DNA from: Venturia oleaginea
Lineage: Eukaryota > Ascomycota > Dothideomycetes > Venturiales > Venturiaceae
Assembly: GCA_013176395.1 (NCBI GenBank)
Contig: JABMLP010000006.1
Span: 930,001 to 994,000 of the forward strand
Length of the DNA stretch: 64,000 bases
Direction of reading: 5' to 3'
The notes beneath the pieces were generated by a model. That model was not told the origin of the DNA. It was given only the letters and a program-made list of their open reading frames with translations, and made no database searches. Made by a program: the position numbers and the translations under genes. Below, piece by piece: positions 42,562-53,796 of this stretch. Every line of letters begins with the position of its first letter. The first letter of the stretch is position 1.

Positions 42562-43863
42562 ACGTGTTTCACCACTCAGTGGGCCACCCTCACCACTAAA
42601 TTTTATGTTATCGTCCAATAAATCTACCACCACTATGATCACTTATCAAAATAACTCTAATAATACATTCTCTAGGTATTTGGACATCGATTGATCTTAT
42701 GACCTTGAATACCGCAGCCACTGCACGTTGGTAATGCTCGCTGTTGTACGACGACTTCCTGATCTTGAACACTCTCTCCAGAGTTATTTTTGCCTCCCTG
42801 AACTAAGAACTGACCCTGTTGAGCCTGTAAAACGCCTCCATGTGCAATATATTGTCTACGATATTGTTGCTTCTGTTTTCGTCGTTGGTTCTCTACACGA
42901 AGCTTCTTATTCTCTTCTGCAAGTATCACTGCAGAATTCATTGCGACTTGGCATCCTTTGATAAGTTGACCAATTGCTTGACTGCTTGGGCTCTGAGATT
43001 GGCGATGAAGAAGGTCTCGGACGAACTGAGCCTGCTATTGAAGCTGAGCTATTGTACGAGGAGTTTCTGACGTCCACTGTGGTGCTACTCTATGGGGTGT
43101 TCCTGGTGTGATGGCGTTTTGGTGACTGTAAGCGACGAAAGAACACGCTGCGGGTTGTATGGAGCAAGTCCTGTCGCTTGAAAACCGCTCTTGATATTCT
43201 GCTCAGAGAAGACAGTTGGTCGGGTGCTTGTATAGATCGATAGAAAGTCCTCTTTGTCGATATGGTGGGTTCCTTGACGAACAAGCTCTTGAACTGCTTG
43301 ACCGTACGAGCGTTTCAGAGGCGAAAAACAACTTACATCAAGCGGCTGAAGAAGATGGGATGTGTGTGGCGGCATACAGACTGTAATAATGTTGTTTGTA
43401 CAACAATATCCGTCAAACTCTGGTGTTGCGTGACTGTTGTGGCCATCGAGGATAAGGAGACGGTGAGTACGAGCTTCTGTATGAGCATTGAAGTGCTTGA
43501 TCCACTCAAATCCAAGCTCATTAGTTGTCCAGCCATTATCGCTTACAGCAATAACCCAATCAGCCGGTAACTGATGATACCAGTTTGAATGATGCACTTT
43601 TCTAGGAAGGATAATGAATGGCGGTATCGCCCAGCCTGACGCGTTGATTCCCTCGATCGCTATTGTCCATTCACGATTCCCTGGCTGTACGACAGTTGCT
43701 CGTCCAACCGTATCTGCACTTGTAACCACCTTTGCAGTCGCAATAACCCCCATCATGAAGCCAGTCTCATCAAAATTGTATGTATCCTCCGTAAGGATAC
43801 CGAACAATAGACGCATCTCTTCAACGCGCTGAAACCACGCGTTAATTATCACTGGATCTTCCA
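42562..43863 (-). mobile_element. Truncated Fot1/pogo-type DNA transposon (copy 1)
   Basis: The left end at 42562 has the terminal repeat ACGTGTTTCACCACTCAGTG, preceded by TA (42560-42561). The homology to the copy at 56971-58701 stops near 43863, so the other terminal repeat and the N-terminal DNA-binding part are missing. The transposase remnant on the minus strand retains the three acidic catalytic positions of pogo-type DDE enzymes: YNFDETGF, LILDGHNSH and QPLDVSCF. A one-base loss near 43100 changes frame after KTPS, and the C-terminal part (42672-42941) continues in another frame, ending in an intact zinc knuckle, CSGCGIQGHKINRC. It cannot make a working transposase. Confidence 0.85.
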
Positions 43864-46130
43864 GCGTCCCTCGGACTTGCCACCATTGCTTCTCTTTGAT
43901 ATACTCTCTACTACCTTCTTGTATAGTTGGCAATGGTTGCGCTCAACGCGGAAATTATCGCAAAGCACCCTATTGGCGCGCAACTTGACAAGTTTCGCCT
44001 TCTCCTCGGGTCATGATGCGATGAATTGGGCATTTCTGGTATCGACGACCAAAGATCACGTATTGCCCAGCTGGTGGGGGCGTCTAGTAGGACACACTGA
44101 GAGCATACATCAGGAGGATAGCTACTAACTGAACTAGACACCAAGGATCTGGCACTCGAACTGGTCCTCGCCTTGCAGACGGCTCCGCTTGCTCGTGCCC
44201 TTCCCTCCCACAACGGCCCTGGAAGTCTTTTACAAGATCTCTTTAGCCTCGTACTGCATATCCAATCCAAAGACTTTGGCGGCAGATTGTTTATTCCTCT
44301 CTACGATCACATCTACAGTCATGCATCCGACCAAGATATTTGCGCTGCGCTCTTTGCCGTTCTTACAAGACAGGCATCAACACCACCAACGATATTCAAC
44401 AAACTCGTCCTCGACACACCTATCAAACCCAATTCCTCCTCCCAGCGAGCCAACAACGACCAGACACACGACGACATCGATGAGCGCATACTCCAAGAGA
44501 TAAATGGCTGCGTCTACACGGATACTGAAGGCTTCTACAACAAGTACTTCGAGGACAAGGAGTGGTCAGTTGAGGCGGAGCAGATCGCTCAGGAGCTCAG
44601 GAAGCGAACCCGCGAATTGTAGATGGCTGCTGGACAGAATATCCACAAGTTCCGTCCCAGAATGCTTTTCTTAATTGGTTCTGGAGCTTTCAGCAGAGAT
44701 TCTTACAAGGCGGCCGCAACACGTATTACGCGTCTCCAGACCTACCGCTAATCGGCTCCGACTGCAAGCGCAAGCCAGACCTCTTTCTCGCCCCCTCCCA
44801 CACTTCCAAGCACGGAAAGACATATCACTGGAAGGATGTACGGGTCCTCGGAGAACTAAAGCAAAGCGAAATTCGGGGAAAATACACAGAGGAATTGCTC
44901 AGCTTCTACGGTCACGCACGAGAGGTATTTGCGAGCCAACCCACGCGTCTGTTCCTACACGGCTTCTTCATTCGAGGGTCCAGCATGGAGTTGTGGATGT
45001 TCGACCGATCTGGGCTATACAGCTGCGAGAAAATCAGCATCCACCAGTATCCACATCGTTTTATCAAGATTGTGGCCGGGTATTCTCTGATGAGCGATCA
45101 AGAGCTGGGCGTAAACACCCATATCAAAGAGTACAAGATAGGCAAATATATTTTGTTCAAAGGAGACGGGAAGGAGAGGGAAGGACGCCTCTACTTGGAA
45201 GACAAACCTATCGCATCTCAAAAGGCGATAGTCGGCAGAGGAACTACCTGTTACCGAGCCAAGATGCCTGACTCAGAAGAGTGGAAATACGTGGTCAAGT
45301 TCGCGTGGAGATCGGACAGGAGGCATTCGGAGGGACAACTTTTGAAGCTGGCCAAGGAAAGGAAGGTTTGGGGCGTGGCAGAGCTGTTTGGTCATCAAGA
45401 TCTGGAGACAATACATGACTTCCGACAAGGACTCCAATTTGGGAAAACGAAAACATTTAGATCGACCAAGAAAGACTCGATCAACCTGAGCCATCCGACA
45501 GCGCAAGGCAGATTGCTGGCGAAAAGGCTAGGGATAAGCCTGACCAGCGCTTCATCTTCTGGACAAAAACGGAAACGGAGGGAAGGACCCCCAAAAAGTC
45601 GCAAGCGATCAAAATCGGGCAGCCGCAACCGATCAGATATTGGAAGCCTGGTTAAAGAGCAGGTTGACCATGCAGCTGGAGACATCAGCGAGCATGGCCC
45701 AGCAGAGCCAAACACGAACAGTCTCACGGCTCTTGATGAGGAGGGCCGTTCGAGAATCGGATATTCTCCTGTCTAGTCATTTCCCCTCCTGGACGAGCGA
45801 TTCGCGAGTTCGCTTCTGTCGATGAACTGCTTGAGGCATGTCGCGACGTTATTAAAGGCCACAGATCCCTGTACTGCGACGGAGGGATACTCCACCGCGA
45901 TATTTCAGAAAACAACCTCATCATTACGGAAATAAACCAGGAAGGAGACTCAAGAGGCAAGCTGATCGACTTAGATCTGGCGAAAGACCTTAATGAAGGG
46001 CCTAGTGGAACGAGGCATCGTACTGGAACTATGGAATTTATGGCTATTGAGGTTCTCGAAGGTAAGCCGCATACATACCGACATGATCTTTAGTCGCTCT
46101 TCCACGTCTTTCTCTGGGTGGTCATTAGCC
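43864..46130 (+). pseudogene. Broken FunK1-type fungal protein kinase
   Basis: Pieces of a FunK1 (fungal-type protein kinase) in several frames. A possible N-terminus at 43932 (MVALNAEIIAKHP, then QLDKFRLLL) ends at a TGA. From about 44128 (after a CTAAC...CTAG acceptor) the frame runs to 44622 (DTEGFYNKYFEDKEWSVEAE). A frameshift near 44610 leads to IVDGCWTEYPQVPSQNAFLN and TYHWKDVRVLGELKQSE, MELWMFDRSGLYSCEK, and KYVVKFAWRSDRRHSEG. Another frameshift near 45762 restores CLVISPPGRAIREFASV, the catalytic loop LHRDISENNLII, LIDLDLAKD and TGTMEFMAIEVLEG. A TAG at 46091 falls where DLES is expected. The kinase core residues themselves are conserved, so inactivation seems recent. The sequence just upstream is the truncated end of the Fot1-like element. 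Confidence 0.8.
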
Positions 46131-46266
46131 AATTATGGTTGGTAGCGAGGCAGAATTTCCTGCCTGAGGGACAGCCGCCGACTTTGTTCCGTTGTTACAG
46201 ATCACCTCAAAGGCTGAAGAGCAGAAGCAGCAGGACTCACAAAAGAGTGGTTGGATGAGAAGTTAC

Positions 46267-46650
46267 TGTTAGGACTGATAGAGGAGGGGAATCCTTGGGG
46301 CACAGGAAGAGACTGGTGTGACCGGGTCAGTCCTAAAGGAGAGTAGTATGTGCAGGAGTCACGTGATATTCCCACAGTTCCCACAGGTCTTGGCAGTTGC
46401 CCACAGATCTGAAGAACCAAGAAGTTTGGGAAAAGCCAAGAGGTGTGGGAATGCACCTTGGCACCCAGAACCAGAAGAGTATATATGGAGGACGTTGGAC
46501 AGACTTTCCTTTCTCTCTTTGTGGTTTTCTCATGTTTCTCACATAGGAGCTTCTTCAACCTATTACAGTAATGACCTTTCACTTAGTTACAATCAGCACA
46601 AGTACATGTGCATGAAGCAAGCCCACCCCCAACCTTCACACTAATCAACA
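46267..46650. repeat. Possible LTR (Ty1/copia-like)
   Basis: Begins TGTTAGGACTGATAG and ends CACACTAATCAACA, giving TGTT...AACA ends. It contains a TATATA box (near 46480) followed by a CT-rich stretch. It lies about 200 bp ahead of a copia-type RNase H remnant in the same orientation. No second LTR was recognised in the window, so this is a tentative call. Confidence 0.4.
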
Positions 46651-46852
46651 AGCGTTCAGGATTGATCTGAGGATCAAGTTGGTTAGGCCACAGTTGAATT
46701 GGGAGAGACATTGGACGGCTAGGATCTAGTGAGCCTCCAAGGAACCTGAGCAAGGGAAGGTACTTAAGGTAAGTACTTCCAGACTGATATCGCCCTTACC
46801 CCAAACCCGCGGACAGAACAAGAGGACACAGGTGTCAGGAAGGTCTTGACAT

Positions 46853-47291
46853 AATCAACTGTGTTGAGAAACGAGTTTCCCGTAATACAAGGCCTGATAT
46901 AGCCAAAACAGTCTCTCTATTGTCTGAGCACCTTCAAAATCCATCCTTGGACCACATTGAGGCCGCCAATCAGTGTCTTTGCTATTTGTACACCACCAAA
47001 TTCTACAGATTGTGTTACTCTGGAACGTCATCTTCAGAGAGTCACGCTTTTGTAGCAGCTTCAGATGCAAGTTTTGCCAACAACCGTGATACTTGCCACT
47101 TGTCAGATGGCTATACATTCTCTCTATTTGGTGGTCTTGTGGATTGGTCAGCTAAAAAGCATAAAACCGTCACCACTTCATCTACAGAAGCCGAATTACT
47201 CTCTCTTTCAGTGGCTGCACAAAAAATGTTATCCATAGACTCTCCTATGAACTTCACTACAGAACCCAACTTTTTGATGCTATACCGTTAA
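46853..47291 (+). mobile_element. Ty1/copia retrotransposon fragment (RT end/RNase H)
   Basis: An open frame of about 145 codons: NTRPDIAKTVSLLSEHLQNP, ANQCLCYLYTTKFYRL, VAASDASFANNRDTCHLSDG, GGLVDWSAKKHKTVTTSSTEAE. This is the connection domain and RNase H of copia polyproteins, including the catalytic DAS and STEAE motifs. Everything upstream (Gag, protease, integrase, most of RT) is missing, so the element is internally deleted. The frame ends TAA at about 47291. Confidence 0.8.
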
Positions 47292-49395
47292 CCGATTGAC
47301 CTTCCACTAGAACATGGACTATAAGACGTATAAGATTCGCAAGACCTGCAGAGCTCGCAGGCCTCCCAAGATTTGTAGCTGTAGCGAAGACAGCGACAAT
47401 GAGGTTCTGGACGCTGGAATTCATATGGACTCTCAAAATAATACGACAGCCTAAACGCTTCTGAGGTTCGAAATTCGGATATTCGAATGGTAAGTGTTCT
47501 TAGCTCAGTAATGGAATAATTATTTATATATTAGCTCTTCTCAGCGCTCGCAATCAGCCTCTGAGATTTATTGCGACGATTTTTCCTTTATAATCTTTGG
47601 AAATACGAGTTTGCGCAAAACTCAAGCGCTTGCACGTTTCGTACAAAACAACGTTGATATCGGCACGAGCTAAAAGGTCACTCTAGGATTAAATCTAGTT
47701 GAGCTATTCCACTAACTTCTACAAGAGTTCGTGGGGCCAGTCAACCACAAGCGGCGTATGGATGAAATGATCCAATGTTTTGAGTATTATCAGCCCGGAT
47801 CATGGCATCCTTTTAAAACGCTGTACTTGAAACCAAAGGACGAGAATTTGGCCGTATAATTTCCGGAGACGGCAACACCTCTGATATGCCTACTATTCCT
47901 TCAGGACCCAGATATCTCACCGTAAATCTGCCGACTCCTCAAGAAAAACTTCCGTTAGAATTGTCTACTCGATACGCTCAAAGGCGTGCTTTGTGACTAT
48001 GACTTGTTTGGAGGCACTGGCCAGGATTGGCGCTGTCGCCCAGAAGTAGCTGTCCCGAGAGACTTGGTGGAGCTTATTAGTGATATTTTTGAGGAACAGA
48101 CAAATAGCAAGTCATCACTGGTGATGGTCGGGCAACAGCACACATTGAAGGAGCTGGTAAGCGTCATCAGCCGCAATCGTCAAAGACTCCAGCCTGTTAC
48201 AAATTATAAATGGACATCTTTCCAACAGCTCTCGTTACAGTAGTAGGCTGGTTTTCACTTTTGTATTTTATGACTATAGTAATATACTTGCCTGAATCTT
48301 CTCGCATGATGTCGTGCAGTACATGCGTATTGATCTTTCTTCTCTACCTACGCTGTCTCCATAATCATGATGGCAGCGTCAGGACGTAAGTTGTTTATCA
48401 TATACCGTTTACATAACCATCAGCGAATGTTCTCGTCTGTTAAGCTTGTAAGCTACCTTTTTAAATCGCAGCCTAGTTGTTGCTTAACAGCGCAGTTATT
48501 CTTTCATGCGCGGCCGGCCGTGTCTGCGAGTCTTCCGTCGCCCCCGGGATAGCCTTTGCACTATTACAGCGATCGGTACATAGTTTCTGTGTTTCCTGGT
48601 AGGTCTGCAGAGCTATTCTCACTTAAATGCTGCGAATTGAGGTGAAGGTCGAGGGACGAGAGTCACTGTTGGCGAAGATGTTGTTTCTCAAATATTTTTT
48701 CTAGCAGAAGTGACCCTGTCGATATATGGAGCTGCTTGAGACTCGGTTATGCGTATCTTGGACAGGGGCAGCACTTGTATCTGGGGCTTCGAGGTCCCTG
48801 ATTAACCCAAAAGCTAATATCATAGAAAGCATTGTTGTCACATTGAAATTGGCGTGATATAATAGTAAGCACGCGACGTCTATCAGACATTTCAACAAGT
48901 TGTCTGTTTTCCTTGTCAATTTGGCCAGGTAAGTTGTGATATACAATGCCTTTACGTCGCTGATTAATAATTTAGGACTTGATTAGCTGGAACAGATGCT
49001 TAGGAGTCACAGTGGGATGAAACTTACGGAGTTCTTCTCTTTCCATTCCTACCTGTCTGGCAATACCTTGTTTAGTTATCGAGGCATCCTGTACCTAGTG
49101 TCAGAATAAAACTCGACGATTGGCATCTTCCATCGAATATATGCGGGATGATATGGTCCCTGCCGGTCTGTATTCATAACTCTTGTTGAATTGGAACCGG
49201 TTACTATAGAGTATCTCTTACAACGTGAGCTGTATGGCCCTTTTAACCACGTATGATTTTGATTATTGCCCCACATAGCATACAGAGACAGACTGTGAAA
49301 AGTATCAGCTTCGACCATAATACTTAAGGAGTATTGCTGATTCTGCTAGGAAATCTCTTAGCCTTTTGAAAGGGCAATATGGAGTAACGGGGAAG
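47292..49395. other. AT-rich repeat-like region without a gene
   Basis: A short open frame (47986-48243, plus) has no recognisable domain. The rest is AT-rich with scattered stops on both strands, consistent with decayed mobile DNA. Nothing could be named. Confidence 0.4.
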
Positions 49396-49588
49396 TGTTG
49401 GTAGCTACAAACGCACGAACTACACGAATACGAGCTTCAAAAGATAATGAATTGCATGAATTCAAAAGCTAGGAATCTACAGCATATTTAAGTCATTTTG
49501 AGTACCCTCAATTCATGCATTGATGCATGAACTTTGATGCATCAAGTACATCAGAAACGGGGTCTTAAAACGATCCTGAAACCCAACA
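49396..49588. repeat. Possible short LTR
   Basis: Starts TGTTGGTAGCTAC and ends GATCCTGAAACCCAACA, so it has TGTTGG...CCAACA ends over 193 bp. A TATTTAAG box lies at about 49487. It includes a local palindromic stretch (CATGCATTGATGCATG). No retroelement protein was found next to it. Tentative. Confidence 0.35.
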
Positions 49589-50303
49589 CACCACCCTCTC
49601 AGAATCATATCATGATTCTGACATACAAAATGAGTGATATGGTGACATAAGAAAGTGGTGATGCAAGTTGCCTTTGGAGTAACAAAATGCTAAGGTTACA
49701 AACATGACTAAATGAGTGATTCTGAGATAGAGACGACAAAAATGACAGATTTTTCGCTCAATGCGGTTAACGCAATGACTTGAGCTCCATGATGAGGGTA
49801 CCCTAAGTCAATCTCAATGTACTTAAGGCTCCTGGGGCTCAATTTGGAGCGCCAATATGACGCCCTCCAGGTCCATCATTCCAAGTAGATGAATGAAATG
49901 GCCATGGCCCTGATGTTATGCTAATGCTTGGACTTAGTAATCATGTAGTAATGTAACATTTGGGACATTGTTAACCATGAATGGAATTGTGAGCCTGTAT
50001 TCAGCCCCAAGGATTTCATGCTTCTTAGTTCTTACGTCTCTGCTTATAAAGCGAGACCTCTCGCTTACAGGACTAACCCCTGTGTCCCAATACTGAAAAG
50101 TAGGCAGCTTCGGCAGCACCGAAGTCGACGCGATGGTCCTCGCATCTGCGAATAGTTCCCTTGATGGAAAGATTATCGATCTCCTAGTCCTGCCTACTAT
50201 ATTTTCTTCCCAGGATAGCAAGCAGAAACTGGAAAACAAACGTGTGAAATCTCGAAGGTGTTATAATTACGCTTAATCAACTCGAAAAAAAGCCGGGCGC
50301 AAA
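49589..50303. other. AT-rich spacer
   Basis: Follows the LTR-like sequence. No frame with recognisable content; the last part is the 3' flank of the DUF1772 gene. Confidence 0.4.
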
Positions 50304-50931
50304 TTATGAAGAAAGTGCGATAGCACTCGCCGTGACCGCGGCAAGCATAACAAGCCCCCGTCCATAATTTCTAAATTTCCAAACCTTCTGCGCATCCCTG
50401 AACTCCTCCGCTGCTTTGTGCTGACTTGCCGCGCTCTCCTCTCCCTTGGCCACACCTTGATTTAACTTCTGACTTGCCACCTTCAATTTTGTATTATATG
50501 GTGCCATGATCGTCAATGTGTAGACTGTAACCGCGACATGCATGCCCGTTGCGATGGCGAAGAGTCGTAGTTTCTCGGATCGAGGCGATTGTGGGTTGAA
50601 GTAGGTGAAGCCGGTCATGATGAGGTTTCCGAGGGTGCAGAAGGCGTTGAAGGGTGGGAAGAGGAATTCGCTACCGCGAAGGAGGTTTTCAGTCTGGCGG
50701 CCGACATAGTGGATGGGGACGGCGACGCCTTCTTGAAGCATGGGCCAGGTCTGTGGTGTTTAGCTAGTGTTTGTTCAAAGGCATGGCATAATTTGCGCCG
50801 TGACAACAATAGTGTTGGAGTTGACTTACAAGAGGTGATTGCAGAGCTGAAGCACCACAGTTCATTCCTGCGACTACAGTCGTCGCGATTTGGAGTGGTG
50901 TGAACCACCAGAAACGATCGTTAGCAACCAT
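50304..50931 (-). CDS. DUF1772 (anthrone oxygenase-like) membrane protein
   Basis: Two exons: 50931-50830 (MVANDRFWWFTPLQIATTVV) and 50750-50304, with an intron of GTAAGT...CACCACAG. About 182 residues with four hydrophobic segments: IATTVVAGMNCGASAL, FNAFCTLGNLIMTGFTYF, FAIATGMHVAVTVYTLTIM and GLVMLAAVTASAIALS. MAPYNTKL after the third segment and FRDAQKVWKFRNYGRGL before the last are typical of fungal DUF1772 proteins. Some family members act on anthrones within polyketide clusters, but no polyketide synthase or other cluster gene is nearby, so a biosynthetic role is not supported here. Confidence 0.78.
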
Positions 50932-52117
50932 GGTAAGGACCTGTAGCAATGAATTGAGTATAGGATGAAGATAATACTAATAAAATCGTTGTCACAGGCG
51001 AGGAGCTGAACAGCGGCCGCCCCAGACGGCGTCCACGACAGCATATATATGCGGCCGCGACTGTATGACTGGCCTGTCAACTGTAATGCTATGCTCTTGA
51101 ATCATATCCTGGCTGAATATCCCGTTCTGAGTCGCGATCTAGCTTGGGATTGGACGGCATGCAGCTGCCGAGTCTATCAAGCATGTCTGGGTCGAGGGGT
51201 TAGCGTTAGGCTGTCGTGTAAAATGCCTGCAGCTACCGAGTTTGAAGGCGTAGTCTGCTTACATGTCAGGCGCATGGCCGGGATGGCATGTGAGTCTGTA
51301 AGAGTTGTTTTGTTGACGCTAAGGGCAGCGGAGGTATTACGGAGTATTCAGGCTAGGTTTCCCGCGAAGTTCCGAATCTAATCTTAGAATACCTCCGTAG
51401 AATACCGAATTGACTGGTGACTACTATGTAGCCTTAGGTTTGCAGGGATTAATCCGCAGACTTGGATGAGGCATCATCTCACGTTTCATCACAGGCTAGT
51501 ACATACAAAGCTTAGTATCGCTGACTGATCTGTGGATCACTTCCTATAGAATCAATCCCTGTAAACCTAAGGTTAGACACCAACCAGTTCATACGGTGTA
51601 ACCACTTCCTCCCTCCACATCCACATACTAAGTACAAAGTCCTCATAGCATTGAATCGAATCGAATGGCCGGGTACAGGAGATATGATTGAGGTGCAAGA
51701 CTGTGTACGTAAACCATTGTTTGATCTCAAGAGCAGATCACTCAATGCCTAGCCGCAACAAAGACACCAAAACCGCCTCATCGTCAGCTCAAGATCCCCA
51801 TGTCTCAGCTGAGCCAGCAGCTCAGACAAGCCCTAATATCCTAGAGCCTACTATCTATGGAAATTATAGCAACAAGCCGGCGCAATCGCTCATGTAAAGA
51901 AAAAGAACGTCTGTCTGTTTTCGATTCAAAAGGCCATGGCCTTAGTATCGCCGAAGCTCGCACAAGCCACTTACATGGGCTCAGATCTATGATTGCGCGA
52001 GATCGATCCCCTAAGTTGTCAGGACCTCGATGAAAAACAAAGACCGAGTAAATAAACATTGACAGATTGTTTCCAACCATCACCTTTCCTTTCCTTCCCA
52101 TCCCAAAAAACACCCCA
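50932..52117. other. Intergenic, no gene seen
   Basis: Includes the upstream region of the DUF1772 gene. Short frames at 51049-51381 and 51688-51897 have no recognisable content. Confidence 0.4.
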
Positions 52118-53272
52118 TCATCCTTCTCTCCCCCTTCTTTTCTTTTTTCTCGCTTTCTTAATCTCGCTCTTTAATCCCTCCATATGATCAGATTTCTGAC
52201 AATGCTTCCACATGTGTTTTTTACTCCCACAATCCTAACACTTATTAACTTCCTCATACTGGTACTTCATCTCCACGCACGTTTTTTCTATGTCGAGGAG
52301 CTCTTCTAGAGTGAAGTTTTCCGGTGATGGGCCTGGAGGTTGGTAGTGGGCGTTGAAAGGTGTGCAGGCTGGGTGGCGGGGAAAGTTCCATTCAAGTTCT
52401 CGTTGGCGAAGCGGGAGAGTGGGTGAGGTTGGTGGTGGTGAAGAGTGACGATAATTCCCTGGTGATGCTGCTTGAGGAGCGTGAGGGTATATTCGGGGCT
52501 GTGGCTGTGATAGGTTTGGATCTATATCCTGGGCCGAGAGGGTGAATTGATCGCATGGTGCTGATACAGCAATATCTCTAGAATTGTCTTGAGCGAGGCG
52601 GCCCAGCTTTGGCGGTGCAGGCAATTCATCTGGTGCAAGATCTTCATCCGGATCGATCGCAGGTCGTCGACGCCCAGTAATCTGACCGGTCCGATCCGGC
52701 AAGGCGAATTGAGGAGCGCCAGTTGCCTGCCATAAATCACAATCTTCCCTCTACGAGTCCCTTCTCTCCTTTTCTCCCTCACCACACGAGGAAGCTCTCA
52801 CCGAAAACCCCTCACAAACCAAACAGGCCTTCACCAGAACCCCCTCATCCCCAACCTCCCCAGGAAAAAACTGTCCACAACATTTCGGACACACAGAACC
52901 CGCCTTCTCAGCATCCAACTGATGCTGCGGCTTCATCTCTTTAGCGTCTTCATGCGTATGATCGTACCATTCCCCAACAACCATACACGCCTGCCAAAGC
53001 AGCATCTGTCGACATTCAAAACAAAACCATTTATCCTCATCCACGTCCCCATTCTCCTTGCCGTAGGGGCAAATACAACTGTTAAACTCCACCCCATATG
53101 TAACCACAGCATCGGACGAGCAATCCCGACATAGCCGCTCGTTGGCACCGTTTTGTTCGACGTTCTGCTGCTTCACCGTGAGGAAACCGTGGGCTTTTCG
53201 GTAACAGTCTTCGCATACGTTGTAAGTAGCGCGGCGCGTACTTTGGCACACTCTTGTTTTGAAGTTGGCCAA
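52118..53272 (-). pseudogene. Cys-rich zinc-binding frame with two in-frame TAG codons
   Basis: One continuous minus-strand reading frame of 385 codons is interrupted only by TAG at 52751-52753 and TAG at 52235-52237, ending TGA at 52118-52120. Part 1 (174 codons) has repeated Cys pairs: CEDCYRK, CRDC, CICPYG, CFEC, CPKC, CLVC. Part 2 is Pro-rich and ends FTLEELLDIEKTCVEMKYQY. Part 3 begins directly after the second TAG, and the flanking residues form C-(TAG)-DCGSKKHMWKHC, an exact CX2CX4HX4C zinc knuckle with the stop in an x position. A basic tail follows. No ATG precedes the frame before 53272 or in the nearest upstream sequence, so a 5' exon is missing or lost. Nonsense decay is the simplest reading; readthrough or unrecognised introns are alternatives. 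Family not recognised. Confidence 0.55.
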
Positions 53273-53370
53273 AGGATGCGTGCTGTGGAAATTTTCGTGA
53301 TATTTCTGGCTCGGATTTTAGCCGTGTGAATGTTTGCTTGCGTTGGCGCCCAATTTTCTATTGAAAAATA

Positions 53371-53715
53371 TGTTGTCGTCGATGTGGTGATCGTTGCGAT
53401 AGTTTAGCTTTCTGCCTTTTGGATCGGTATCTAAGAGGTTTAGGTAGAGATGTCGAGAGTTTTCGGCTTTTTGAAAATGATTTCGCCAGTGTGGTGATCG
53501 GTGCTATTCAATTTTCTGGCTTTTGGATCGATGTCGGAAAATTCTTAAGGTAGGTATATCGAGAGGATTGGGCGTTTGAAAAAAGGATTTCGTCGTCGTC
53601 GCGATCGGTGAATTGTTCAACTTTCTGTACTTTTGGAATGATGTATGCAGAAAAAGTTGAGAAAGAAGTGTCGAGAGAAGTGGACTTTTTAATCAAGATT
53701 ATGTTTTCCTGTGGT
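53371..53715. repeat. Degenerate 107-bp tandem repeat, about 3 copies
   Basis: Copies are aligned on GTGGTGATCG at 53384, GTGGTGATCG at 53491 and GTCGCGATCG at 53598, exactly 107 bp apart, with shared blocks CTTTTGGATCGATGTC-like and TGTCGAGAG. A further GTGGTGGTGA at 53711 may start a fourth, shorter unit. The copies are diverged, so this is an old array. It lies between the Cys-rich frame and the eIF3j fragment. Confidence 0.65.
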
Positions 53716-53796
53716 GGTGACTTAACTTTGAAGGTTCCATGGTTGCGACGGCATCGCCCGCTGCGAAGGATAAAATGAGTTCTCGAAACTCTGGTT

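Noticed and set aside
46318..46644. 108-codon frame within the LTR-like sequence
   Set aside because: Lies inside the proposed LTR and has no retroelement motif.
50304..50931. DUF1772 gene as part of a polyketide cluster
   Set aside because: No polyketide synthase, thioesterase or regulator gene lies within the window near it.
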